Counted from the first letter of the stretch, positions 1-7,702 are shown. The stretch: 20,695 bases of DNA from JANLSO01 sp031362405 (GCA_031362405.1 JANLSO010000010.1:1-20695), one strand, 5' to 3'. Notes: generated by a model not told the origin, from the letters alone. Numbers and translations: made by a program.

Positions 1-1
1 G

Positions 2-1387
2 CTAGACCCCGGACTGGCGCGCCGTGTGGGGGCGCAGGTAAACGAACCAGGTGACCGCAAAGCAGGCGGTGTAGAACGCGATGAACGAGACGTAGGCCGC
101 GTTGCCGTTGCCGTTGGTCAAGAACGACTCGCGGAAGGCGACGTTGACGAGCACCCCGCCGAGAGCTCCGATTGCACCCGCGATTCCGATCAAGGCGCCC
201 GAAAGACGGCGGGCCTCACCCTTGGCGTGGTCTTCCTCGGCGCCGGAGTCGGTGGCGAGTTTGGCCTTCGAGGTAAAGATCGCCGGGATCATCTTGTAGG
301 TCGATCCGTTGCCGATTCCGGCGAAGACGAAGAGGGCCATGAAGCCACCGATGAACAGCGGCAGCGACTCTTGGAGCGAAGCCACGAGGACGACCGAGGC
401 GGCGGCCGCCATTCCAACGAAGTTCCAGAAGGTCACGGACGCCCCGCCGATCTTGTCGGCCAGCTTGCCGCCCACGGGGCGGATCAGCGACCCGATCAGG
501 GGGCCGAGGAAGGTCACGTATGCGGCCTCGAGTGGCTTGGTGAAGGTCTCGGGGAACTGGACGAGCAAGACCTGACCAAAGGCGAAGCTGAACCCGATGA
601 ACGATCCGAACGTGCCGATGTAGAGAAACGAGATGACCCACGTGTGGCCGTCTTTGGTGACATCGCGCAGGGCGCGTTTGTCGTTCTTGACCTGAGTCAG
701 GTTGTTCATGAACAGCGCCGCGCACAGGGCGGCCACGCCGACCAGCGGGATGTAGATCAGGAGCATCAGGCGTGGATTGCTCGCCCCGGCGGTTGCGAGC
801 ACGAGAAGGCCGACAAGCTGGGCCACGGCGACGCCGATATTGCCGCCACCGGCGTTCAGACCGAGCGCCCAACCCTTCAGCGGAGGCGGGTAGTAGGTGG
901 AGATGTTGACCATCGACGACGCGAAGTTGCCGCCACCGACGCCGGCGGTCATCGCCACGATCAGAAGGGTCGTGAACGACACCCCAGGCTCAAGAACGAT
1001 GCCGGTGAGGATGCACGGCACCAGCAGCAGTAGGGCGCTGAAGATCGTCCAGTTACGTCCACCGAATCTGGCGACGGCGAAGCTGTACGGCAGGCGCACC
1101 AGGCCGCCTACCGCCGCCGGCACGGCGGTGAGAAGGAACTTCTGGCTCGGATCGAAGCCGTATTGAGGGCCCAGAAAGAGAACAAACACCGACCAGAGCG
1201 ACCATATCGAGAAGCCGATGTGCTCGGAGAAGATCGAGAAAATCAGGTTGCGGCGAGCAATCTGCTTACCGCCGCCGTTCTCCCAGAAATCCGGGTCGTC
1301 CGGGCGCCAGTCGTCGATCCAGTACGGTTTTGCGCGGGTGAAGGACCCGACCTTCGGGACTGCGGGTGCTGCCGCGGTGGTGCTCAT
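2..1387 (-). CDS. narK: NarK-type nitrate/nitrite transporter (MFS)
   Basis: A 461-aa inner-membrane transporter of the NNP (NarK/NrtP) branch of the major facilitator superfamily, moving nitrate in and/or nitrite out. The hydrophobic profile fits 12 membrane segments. Family marks are visible: the first nitrate signature (Gly-rich GVGGGNFASS, residues 149-158) with the following NISTYYP, the second signature GIGNGSTYKMIP (357-368), and the two substrate-coordinating arginines expected in TM2 and TM8 (R98 in VRLP, R303 in IRPVGG). Length is normal and the TAG stop lies at positions 2-4. The ATG start is supported by GAGGAGG 4 bases upstream, but that site is locked in a perfect hairpin (see 1392-1418). 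It is divergent from a nitrate-sensor/regulator unit, which points to nitrate assimilation or respiration. Import versus antiport cannot be decided from sequence alone. Confidence 0.95.
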   Translation of the reverse strand: MSTTAAAPAVPKVGSFTRAKPYWIDDWRPDDPDFWENGGGKQIARRNLIFSIFSEHIGFSIWSLWSVFVLFLGPQYGFDPSQKFLLTAVPAAVGGLVRLPYSFAVARFGGRNWTIFSALLLLVPCILTGIVLEPGVSFTTLLIVAMTAGVGGGNFASSMVNISTYYPPPLKGWALGLNAGGGNIGVAVAQLVGLLVLATAGASNPRLMLLIYIPLVGVAALCAALFMNNLTQVKNDKRALRDVTKDGHTWVISFLYIGTFGSFIGFSFAFGQVLLVQFPETFTKPLEAAYVTFLGPLIGSLIRPVGGKLADKIGGASVTFWNFVGMAAAASVVLVASLQESLPLFIGGFMALFVFAGIGNGSTYKMIPAIFTSKAKLATDSGAEEDHAKGEARRLSGALIGIAGAIGALGGVLVNVAFRESFLTNGNGNAAYVSFIAFYTACFAVTWFVYLRPHTARQSGV

Positions 1388-1391
1388 CTGA

Positions 1392-1418
1392 CCTCCTCGG
1401 GGGGTTGCCGTGAGGAGG
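1392..1418 (-). promoter_or_regulatory. SD-sequestering hairpin in the narK leader
   Basis: In the narK transcript CCTCCTC (1418 to 1412) is followed by a 13-base loop and GAGGAGG (1398 to 1392), which is the narK Shine-Dalgarno, ending 4 bases before the ATG. The arms are perfectly complementary over 7 bp. The upstream arm copies the 16S anti-SD, so folding would block ribosome loading. The pairing is seen directly; a regulatory role is inferred. Confidence 0.55.
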
Positions 1419-1485
1419 CTAGGTTCGGGGCGTGGGTCTCCGGTACGGACCGAGAATCCGAAATCGCCCCCCGTTCAGATGGATC

Positions 1486-1502
1486 ATCAGACCGATTCTG
1501 AT
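1486..1502. promoter_or_regulatory. Inverted repeat, candidate operator
   Basis: ATCAGA, five bases CCGAT, then TCTGAT: a perfect 6-bp dyad with half-site centres 11 bp apart, about one helical turn, as expected for a dimeric DNA-binding protein. It lies about 100 bases upstream of narK and 205 upstream of the regulator. Another ATCAGA half-site is at 1703-1708. The neighbouring PucR-type protein is the obvious candidate to bind, but this is inferred. Confidence 0.4.
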
Positions 1503-1707
1503 CGCCGAGGGCGTACGACGAAATCGTCTGCGCCAGCCGGGCCCCGCCAGAACTTAGGAGTCCTCGCGCTCACAACCGGTATCGAGCAGGAGAGGGGCGA
1601 CCTTTAACCCTGCGCTTCAGAAAATGCCGTTCACCACGTAAACGCGACACCAAGACTGTGCACCGGGCCAAAGAGCCCCTGCGTCGTGCGGCCTATCGTC
1701 CAATCAG

Positions 1708-3489
1708 ATGGATGTCGTCCGCGAGCTCGAGTTCCTCCAGCGCCTGGCCCTCACGGCTGCCCAGACCCTCGACGTACCGTCGCTCGTGCGCCTTGTGATC
1801 GCGGAGACGACGGGCGCGATGGGAGTGGACGTCTGCTCGGTCTACCTGCTCGACCCCGAGGGGGCGTCTCTTGTCTTGACGGCCACCAACGGCCTTTCCC
1901 AGGCCGGTGTTGGGCGGGTTCGTCTGCGTGTCGGAGAGGGCGTGACGGGAACCGCCGCGGCGGAGCGCGCGCCGATCGTCGTCGATGACGTCCGCACGGA
2001 GGGGCGCTTTCGCTGGCTTCCGGGGGTCGACCAGGCACGTTTCGTCTCCATGTGCTCGGTACCGATCATCTCCGCGGACCGCCTCATCGGTGTGCTCAAC
2101 GTCCAGACCGACCAACCGCACGCCTTCGCGGCTGACGAGGTCGGTTTCATGGCCGCCATCGCCGCACAGGTCGCCGGGGCGCTGGAACGCTCGGGCCTGC
2201 AGGAGCGGCTCGAAGAGCAGGTGGCTGACCTGCGCAGCTCGCAGGAGATCCACCGTCGCTTCACCGAGCTGGCGCTGCAGGGTGAGGGGTTGGAGGCCAT
2301 CTGCGCGGAGATCGCCCATCAGTCGGGCGCGGCGATCGCCCTGTTCGACGACGAGGGCGAACGTCTGGCGCCGCTCGAAGACAACGGCCTTCCGACGCGC
2401 ATGGCCGAGGTGGGCGATCCGAAACCGCGCGCGGACGGGCTCGCTGTTCTGCCCGTCCGGGCGGGCCCGGACATACTGGCCTGGCTCGCCGTCGAACCCG
2501 CGGCGGGCGCGACCGGGAACGTCCGTCAGCGCGCTTTCGAACATGGGCTCACGGTTCTCGCCCTCGAGCTCTCGCGCGAGCGCGCCGACGCTGAGGCCGA
2601 GCGACGTCTGCGGGGTGATCTCGTGGAGGAACTCCTTTCGACGCACATGACCGAGGCCGACGCCGCGCGTCTCGCCGGTCGCGCCGCCCGTCTGGGCTAT
2701 CGGCTGCGCCGCCGGATGTGGGTGCTTGTCATCGAACCCGACGAGCCCGCCGCCGCCAAGGCGCTGTCGGAGCGCACGCGGGCGATGCGACTGCTGCGGG
2801 CGGTCTCGGCCGCCGCGGAGTCGCGCAATCCCGGCTCGATGGTGGTCGAGCGAAGCGGGACGCTGGTCATCCTCGTCCCCGAACCGGCCACGGCGGTAGA
2901 GGTTGAACGCTGTGCCCTTGCCGTGTTGACCGCCGCGGGAAACCTCACGGGTGGGGCGTCGTATTCATGCGGCGTCAGCGGCGATCTCGGCGGACCCGTC
3001 GATTTCCACGCGCTGATGGAGCAGGCCCGCCTCGCGGTGCGGGTCGGCCGCCGCCTGCAGCGCGCCGGAGAAGTGCATCCGTACCGACGTCTCGGCGCCG
3101 AACGGCTGCTGCTGGCGGTAAGCCCGCCCGAAGGCCTTCAGGAGTTCGTCGACGAGTGGCTCGGACCGCTCCAGCGGCAGGAGTCTCAGGCGAAGGCCGC
3201 GGCGCCCCTGATCGACACGATCGAGGCGTTGGCGGCGACCAGTTGGAGCCCGCGTGCAGCGGCGCGGCGGCTGAACGTCCACGTCAACACGCTGCTCTAC
3301 CGTGTTCAGCGTGCGCGTGAGCTGACCGGGCGCGATCTCGACGACGCCGACGTGCGTCTGGCCCTGACCCTCGCGCTGCGGGCGCGGACCCTCCTCGGGA
3401 GCCCGTCGGCGGCTCTCGAATATCCATCGAAGCGCAGCGGCACATCCACGCGCGTCAGCACCGGTGCCCTGCGCGTGCAGGTTCGATGA
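1708..3489 (+). CDS. GAF-domain PucR-family transcriptional regulator
   Basis: A 593-aa cytoplasmic DNA-binding regulator. Order: GAF sensor domain (about 20-160, typical GEGVTG near 77-81 and SVPI..ADRLIGVLNVQ near 117-133), a helical linker with coiled-coil character (160-185), a second less clear sensory region (185-290), a degenerate GGDEF-like CdaR/PucR middle domain (about 335-450), and the C-terminal PucR helix-turn-helix (about 502-560, containing SPRAAARRLNVHVNTLLYRV). There is no ANTAR domain. No SD precedes the ATG; a TATCGT 8 bases upstream suggests a leaderless message. It overlaps the HemD-like gene by 4 bases (ATGA), so the two are translationally coupled. By position it likely controls narK and its own unit in response to nitrate or a related signal; GAF domains can bind nitrate (NreA), but the ligand here is unknown. 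Confidence 0.9.
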   Translation: MDVVRELEFLQRLALTAAQTLDVPSLVRLVIAETTGAMGVDVCSVYLLDPEGASLVLTATNGLSQAGVGRVRLRVGEGVTGTAAAERAPIVVDDVRTEGRFRWLPGVDQARFVSMCSVPIISADRLIGVLNVQTDQPHAFAADEVGFMAAIAAQVAGALERSGLQERLEEQVADLRSSQEIHRRFTELALQGEGLEAICAEIAHQSGAAIALFDDEGERLAPLEDNGLPTRMAEVGDPKPRADGLAVLPVRAGPDILAWLAVEPAAGATGNVRQRAFEHGLTVLALELSRERADAEAERRLRGDLVEELLSTHMTEADAARLAGRAARLGYRLRRRMWVLVIEPDEPAAAKALSERTRAMRLLRAVSAAAESRNPGSMVVERSGTLVILVPEPATAVEVERCALAVLTAAGNLTGGASYSCGVSGDLGGPVDFHALMEQARLAVRVGRRLQRAGEVHPYRRLGAERLLLAVSPPEGLQEFVDEWLGPLQRQESQAKAAAPLIDTIEALAATSWSPRAAARRLNVHVNTLLYRVQRARELTGRDLDDADVRLALTLALRARTLLGSPSAALEYPSKRSGTSTRVSTGALRVQVR

Positions 3490-4310
3490 ACGAGGCCCGC
3501 GTGGGAATCACCGCCGCCCGGCGGGCCGACGAGCAGGCGGCCCTCGTGCGCGCCCTCGGGGGCGTCCCGGTTCATGGCCCGAGCGTCGACGTCGATGTTC
3601 CCGCCCCCGACCACGTCATGCGAGGAACCCTGGAGGACCTCCTCGCTGCCCGGCTCGACATCGCGGTGTTCCTCACCGGTGTTGGCGCGCGGCACCTTCT
3701 CGGGGCGGCGGCGCGAAGCGACATGTTGGCGGCCGTGACGACGCATCTGCGCACCGCCCGTGTGATCGTCCGGGGCACCAAGCCGCGGCGGGTGCTGCGC
3801 GAGTTCGACGTACTCATCGAGTGGACGGCCTCCCCGGCCGAGGGTCGCGTCATCCGCGACGCCCTGCTGGCCGAGGGCGTCGCCAACCGGCGGATCCTCG
3901 TGCAGTGCGCCGGCGCGGCTCCCGATGCGATGATCGACGCCCTCCGCGCGGCGGGGGCACAGGTCGTGGCGGCCCATCCCTACGCGATCGACACCCCGCC
4001 CGACGCCGATGGGGCGCTGCGCCTCGCCAGGGAGGCGGCCGCAGGTCGGCTCGATGCGCTGACCTTCACGAGCGCCCACGCCGTCCATGGATTCGTCGGC
4101 CTCGCCGAACGCGATGGTGTCGACCTCGACACCATCGCCGCCGCGGGGACGCTCATCGTGGCGGTGGGTCCGGTGACGCGCGACGCGTTGCTCGGCTTCG
4201 GCATGCCGGTTCACGTCGAGCCCGATGTGCCCCGGATGGGAGCGATGTTCCGTGATCTTGCCGCCGCGCTCACGGCGAGTGGTCGCCTGCGGAGTTCCGC
4301 CGATCGCTGA
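3486..4310 (+). CDS. HemD-like (uroporphyrinogen-III synthase family) protein
   Basis: A 274-aa protein with the bilobed HemD fold signature: VFLTGVGARHLL (61-72) in the first lobe, FTSAHAVHGF (194-203) and VGPVTRDALLGFG (227-239) in the second. Length is normal for a stand-alone enzyme making uroporphyrinogen III from hydroxymethylbilane. However, no other haem gene is nearby; it is sandwiched between a regulator (4-base overlap) and a nitrate-binding protein (1-base gap). In actinobacterial NnaR a HemD domain is fused to a winged-helix DNA-binding domain and controls nitrate/nitrite assimilation. I therefore infer a regulatory or co-sensor role, with the partner supplied in trans by the upstream GAF-PucR protein. 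A true synthase, for example for sirohaem needed by nitrite reductase, remains possible. Confidence 0.8.
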   Translation: MNEARVGITAARRADEQAALVRALGGVPVHGPSVDVDVPAPDHVMRGTLEDLLAARLDIAVFLTGVGARHLLGAAARSDMLAAVTTHLRTARVIVRGTKPRRVLREFDVLIEWTASPAEGRVIRDALLAEGVANRRILVQCAGAAPDAMIDALRAAGAQVVAAHPYAIDTPPDADGALRLAREAAAGRLDALTFTSAHAVHGFVGLAERDGVDLDTIAAAGTLIVAVGPVTRDALLGFGMPVHVEPDVPRMGAMFRDLAAALTASGRLRSSADR

Positions 4311-4311
4311 C

Positions 4312-5421
4312 ATGAAGATCGGTTTCGTCGCCCTCACCGATGCGGCACCGGTGATCATGGCCCACGTCCTGGGCTTCTATGCGGAGCGTGGGCTCGCGGT
4401 CGAGCTCGTCAAACAAGCCTCCTGGCCGGCGCTTCGCGACGCACTGCTCGCGGGCGACATCGACGCGGCCCATTGCCTGTCGAGCCTCCCGTTCTCGGTC
4501 GCTGCGGGCGTGACGGGGCGGTCTGACCAACGGCTGCCCATCGTGATGATCCTGAACACCAACGGCCAGGGCGTCACCCTCGGTGCCGCGCTCGCCGACG
4601 ACCGTTACGGCGACGTGGCGGGCTCTCTCGAGGCGATTGCCGCCCAGAGTCGCCAGCGGCGTCTGGTGCTGGCGATGACCTACCCGGGAGGCACGCACGA
4701 CATCTGGCTGCGGTACTGGCTGAAAGCGGCCGGCGTCGAGAGTCGCGACATGGATGTGATCCCCATTCCACCCCCCCAGATGGTGGCCAACCTGGCGGGC
4801 GGCACGATGGATGGGTTCTCGGCCGGCGAGCCGTGGAACGCGGTCGCGGTCGGTCATGGGGTCGGGTTTACCGCGATCGCGAGCCAGGAGATCTTCCCCG
4901 ATCACCCGGAGAAAGCGCTCGTGATGGCACCGGGCGTTCTCGAGACCCGGCGCGCCGAGGTCGAGGAATTGGTCGCGGCGACCCTCACAGCGTGCGCATG
5001 GCTCGACGTCACCGCCAACCGCCGTTCGGCGGTTCAGGCCCTCTGCGCTCCCGCCCGCATCAACGCGCCGGCAGTGCACATCGAAAGCAGAATGCTCGGG
5101 CGCTACGAGGTTGGCCCGGGTCGTGACGCCAGTCGTATCGTCGAGCGCCCACTGACCTTCCACGATGGCGGCCGCGTCAATGCACCACGGCGCAGCCACG
5201 GTTTCTGGTTCCTGGCGCAGCTGCGGCGCCTGGGCTTGGTGCACTGCGCCCCCGACTACGGGGCGCTCGTCGACGGCCTGATCGTGCGCGACCTCTACAC
5301 CGATGTTGCCCATGCGCAGGGAGTTACCGTGCCCGACGATGACATGTCGCCGTTCACGGTCGCTCTCGACGGTGCGCGCTTCGATCCGGGCGCCCCCGAA
5401 CAGGAGGCCACCCGGATGTAG
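4312..5421 (+). CDS. NasS/NrtA-type nitrate-binding protein, cytoplasmic
   Basis: A 369-aa type-2 periplasmic-binding fold of the NrtA/CmpA/NasS group. Ligand-pocket stretches of this family are visible: KQASWP (35-40), LNTNGQGVTL (81-90), YPGGTHDIWLRYW (124-136), FSAGEPWNA (169-177) and the EKALV lysine (near 201). The protein begins MKIGFV with no signal peptide, lipobox or Tat motif, so it should stay in the cytoplasm as the nitrate sensor NasS does, rather than feed an ABC transporter; no permease or ATPase gene is adjacent. I chose the ATG at 4312, one base after the HemD-like stop, because the fold starts exactly there; an upstream in-frame ATG at 4225 would add 29 residues read from within the HemD-like gene. 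No strong SD is close, so coupling is likely. Nitrate versus nitrite specificity is not decidable here. Confidence 0.85.
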   Translation: MKIGFVALTDAAPVIMAHVLGFYAERGLAVELVKQASWPALRDALLAGDIDAAHCLSSLPFSVAAGVTGRSDQRLPIVMILNTNGQGVTLGAALADDRYGDVAGSLEAIAAQSRQRRLVLAMTYPGGTHDIWLRYWLKAAGVESRDMDVIPIPPPQMVANLAGGTMDGFSAGEPWNAVAVGHGVGFTAIASQEIFPDHPEKALVMAPGVLETRRAEVEELVAATLTACAWLDVTANRRSAVQALCAPARINAPAVHIESRMLGRYEVGPGRDASRIVERPLTFHDGGRVNAPRRSHGFWFLAQLRRLGLVHCAPDYGALVDGLIVRDLYTDVAHAQGVTVPDDDMSPFTVALDGARFDPGAPEQEATRM

Positions 5422-5430
5422 GCGCGCCGT

Positions 5431-6969
5431 CTACGGGATCAGTTGAAAGGTCCCGCTGGCCGCAAAGGGCCCTACGCCGCGGGCGGCCAATCGCAGCGTC
5501 GCGCCGTAGGCGGTGGGCGCAAAGGCCGACTCCATGGCCACCTCGAGATCGGACGCCTCGCAGTTGAGGGTCGCCTCGACGTGCAGAACGATCGTCCCGG
5601 GTGCATAGGCAGAGCCATTGGCGATCGACCAGCGTGTCGGCACGATCACCAACGGATCGCGGAACATCGCGCTCGTGAGAGCCGTGTGGCCGGCCTCGAC
5701 CGCGAACCCACCCAGGGCGAATCGTCCCGTGAGCTCCGAAGCAGACTCTTCGAGCGGTGCCGCGACAGCGAAATCGGGGGCCGCCGGTTCCGGAGTGGGA
5801 GCACCGGTCGGGACGTCCTCGACGGCCACATCGACGGGGATCCACGCAGCGGGCTCCTCGGCCGGCGTCAGCTCCTTGGCCAGCGTGGATTCCGGCGCAG
5901 GAGGTGCATCATCGATGGGAATCCACGGGGCGACCTCCGGCTCGGCCTGCCAATTGGCCGCCTCGGCTGGTCGCGCAGTGAACTCGGGGTCGGCGGGCGC
6001 CCCGAAGATGTCGGCGATATCCGCGTCGTCCGTGGAGTCGAGTTCGAGGGCCGTCTCGGCCAGGTCGGCGCCAAGCCACGTCTCGGGAGCTGCGGTGGCG
6101 GCAATCTCCGGCTCAAGGGCGGCAACGGTGAGAGCTTCGGCCGAGCCGCGTACGTCGGAGACGGGCGCCAGCTCATCCGAGAAGTCGGCCCACTCGGGGA
6201 TCGGGGCGTCCGCTTGGGGGGTCGTCGCCGGAGCGTCATCGTCAGAGAGCCAGCTTGGCGCGTCACCCGTGATCTGCGTTGCCGCCAGTGCCTCGGCGGC
6301 GAGATCGGGGGTGACGAGCGCATCCCATGATTCGTCGGTCTCGGGCTCCTGCCAACCGGGCTCGGTCGCGGGCCTGATGGCCGTCTCGAACGCCGGGTCG
6401 TCTTCGGTACCCAGCCAGTCGGAGACCTCGTCGGTGGCGTCGGCCGATGCTCCGGCGGACGGCAGCCAGGTCTTTGACGAGTCGTCGGTCCTTGCGGCGG
6501 CGGCCTCCCACGAGACGTCGGCCTCGCCGGGCAGGGGCCACCCGGGTGCGGTGACGATGTCACCGGGTTCCCACGCGGGCGGGGCGTCGGTCGGAATGAT
6601 CTCGGTCGATGCGGGTGTCTCACGAGGGCCGGTGGCCTCGGCGCGCATGGCGTCCCAGTCGGGCTCGGTCGTCGGCTCAGCGGTGGCGGCCACCTCGGCG
6701 ACCTCGGGCCAGTCACCCGCCGGGCCACTCGTGACCGGTGCGGTGCGCTTGCCTTTGCGACGGCCACCCGTCGACGATTCGGCCGTTGACGCCGCGGAGG
6801 CGCCGCCACGTTTGGGGACGCGCAGCGTCGGTGCCTTCGGCAGTTTCCGCGATCGCGCGGCCTTCGCAGGCTTCGAGCTTGCGGAAGACGCTTTGTCGCG
6901 TCGCAGCTTCAGCATCACCAGCAGCAGTACGACAACGCCCCCGATGAGCGCCAGGTTCGTCGTGGTCAT
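5431..6969 (-). CDS. Membrane-anchored acidic Trp-repeat protein, unknown function
   Basis: A 512-aa protein I do not recognise. It has one N-terminal membrane segment (about 6-22, LALIGGVVVLLLVML) with a strongly basic stretch after it (22-60), so the bulk should be cytoplasmic by the positive-inside rule. Residues about 70-410 are Ala/Pro/Glu/Asp-rich, probably disordered, and carry about fifteen isolated tryptophans in acidic settings such as SDWLGTEDD, PSWLSDDDAP, APWIPIDDAPP and AAWIPVDV. A compact C-terminal domain (415-512) looks beta-rich and resembles the C-terminus of the upstream 192-aa protein. The ATG has GAAAGG 8 bases upstream. It is last in the run yajC, secDF, 192-aa gene, this gene, and ends 9 bases from the convergent NasS-like gene. 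A scaffold or membrane-tethered adaptor is conceivable, but no function can be assigned. Confidence 0.75.
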   Translation of the reverse strand: MTTTNLALIGGVVVLLLVMLKLRRDKASSASSKPAKAARSRKLPKAPTLRVPKRGGASAASTAESSTGGRRKGKRTAPVTSGPAGDWPEVAEVAATAEPTTEPDWDAMRAEATGPRETPASTEIIPTDAPPAWEPGDIVTAPGWPLPGEADVSWEAAAARTDDSSKTWLPSAGASADATDEVSDWLGTEDDPAFETAIRPATEPGWQEPETDESWDALVTPDLAAEALAATQITGDAPSWLSDDDAPATTPQADAPIPEWADFSDELAPVSDVRGSAEALTVAALEPEIAATAAPETWLGADLAETALELDSTDDADIADIFGAPADPEFTARPAEAANWQAEPEVAPWIPIDDAPPAPESTLAKELTPAEEPAAWIPVDVAVEDVPTGAPTPEPAAPDFAVAAPLEESASELTGRFALGGFAVEAGHTALTSAMFRDPLVIVPTRWSIANGSAYAPGTIVLHVEATLNCEASDLEVAMESAFAPTAYGATLRLAARGVGPFAASGTFQLIP

Positions 6970-7069
6970 CCCGCGAGCCTTTCGTTACTCGCGCACCCAC
7001 CGACGGTGGGCTGCGCATCTCTCGACGCCGTTCGGCGACGATTCTTGGGCCCCATCGGCAGATCGAGTG

Positions 7070-7087
7070 CCGAGATCAACCTCTCGG
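7070..7087 (-). terminator. Hairpin spanning the stop codon of the 192-aa gene
   Basis: In the transcript CCGAGA, a six-base loop containing the TGA stop, then TCTCGG: a perfect 6-bp stem. There is no U-tract, so it may be a weak or factor-dependent terminator or an mRNA-stability element between the two hypothetical genes. Confidence 0.3.
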
Positions 7088-7654
7088 TACGTCAATCGCC
7101 GGTGACGCCACGCTCCAGCGGCCGTGAACGCGAACGACGCCGGCCTCGGCCGAGGCCATCGCGAGCGCGAAACCCTCGCGGCTGGGGGCAAAGCCTCCGT
7201 CTCGCATCACGACCAGGCCACCCGTGGGCACGTTCTGCTGGTCGTCGATGTGAATGGTGATGTCGCGCCACGGCGGGGCGGTGTCGGCGCGGCGCGCAAA
7301 CGACACGCTGCCCACAACGAACTGGCCGGCGCCGAGGGTCAGACCCGACAGGGCGAACTCACCTCCTTGGTTCAGGGCCTCTTTCGCGTTGGTGCATTCC
7401 CGAAGCACCCGGTCATCGTTGTCGAGCCCTGATGGCACGGGCGTCGGGGCCGATTGCCGCGCGCTGATTCCGGCAACCGGATCATCGCCCAGGGGCGCAC
7501 GGCGGTCCTCGCTACGTCGCCGCAGCAGCTCGGCAAGAGCAGCGATGGCGCGTTGCACATCGGCCAACGCGGCCGTGACTCCGGCGGGGTCGAGCCGATG
7601 TGAGGAGGCAACCGGGGCAGGCGCGTCCCCGGGGGCGAGCGGGCGGGGGTCCAT
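7076..7654 (-). CDS. Hypothetical protein sharing a C-terminal domain with the 512-aa neighbour
   Basis: A 192-aa protein without a membrane segment or signal peptide. The N-terminal part (1-20) is Pro/Ala-rich, residues about 20-50 form a predicted amphipathic helix (GVTAALADVQRAIAALAELLRR) suited to coiled-coil pairing, and residues 99-192 form a compact domain. That domain starts FALSGLTLGAG, against FALGGFAVEAG in the 512-aa protein, and ends with a similar A-M-S-A ... ASPAIDV pattern. An AAGGG lies 11 bases before the ATG, and coding bias is like its neighbours. It sits 130 bases after secDF and 106 bases before the 512-aa gene, same strand. I infer the two proteins work together or arose by duplication of the domain. 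The helix-plus-domain layout fits an oligomeric partner, but the function is unknown. Confidence 0.7.
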   Translation of the reverse strand: MDPRPLAPGDAPAPVASSHRLDPAGVTAALADVQRAIAALAELLRRRSEDRRAPLGDDPVAGISARQSAPTPVPSGLDNDDRVLRECTNAKEALNQGGEFALSGLTLGAGQFVVGSVSFARRADTAPPWRDITIHIDDQQNVPTGGLVVMRDGGFAPSREGFALAMASAEAGVVRVHGRWSVASPAIDVPRG

Positions 7655-7684
7655 CAGCGGCGTGACCCTTCACGTGAACGGGAG

Positions 7685-7702
7685 CCGGCCGTCGGTGGCC
7701 GG
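7685..7702. terminator. GC-rich inverted repeat downstream of secDF
   Basis: CCGGCC, six bases, GGCCGG: a perfect 6-bp stem in the 130-base gap between secDF and the 192-aa gene. No U-run follows. Together with the hairpin at 7771-7784 it may attenuate read-through from secDF. Confidence 0.35.

Larger units (their letters stand above)
1388..1707. promoter_or_regulatory. Divergent control region between narK and the GAF-PucR gene
   Basis: A 320-base non-coding gap serving both divergent units. It holds the narK SD hairpin (1392-1418), a 6-5-6 inverted repeat (1486-1502), and the decamer TCAGATGGAT twice in the same orientation (1475-1484 and 1704-1713, the second covering the regulator's ATG). 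A TATCGT at 1694-1699 sits 8 bases before the regulator ATG, where a -10 box for a leaderless transcript would lie; no good -35 or SD accompanies it. I found no clear FNR or Crp site and no clear tandem hexaloop (ANTAR-target) pair. Confidence 0.5.

Noticed and set aside
1388..1707. ANTAR-type (NasT) dual hexaloop antitermination leader before narK
   Set aside because: I could not find two stacked hairpins with the A-x-x-G hexaloop pattern; only the SD hairpin and one dyad stand out.
4270..5313. A 347-codon minus-strand frame antisense to the NasS-like gene
   Set aside because: The opposite strand carries a full recognisable nitrate-binding protein; the antisense product has shadow composition.
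5618..7105. A 495-codon Ser/Ala-rich + strand frame antisense to the 512-aa gene
   Set aside because: It is a mirror of the low-complexity Asp/Glu/Ala/Pro coding sequence, has no SD or family motif, and the minus-strand frame has a membrane anchor, a good SD and a folded end.
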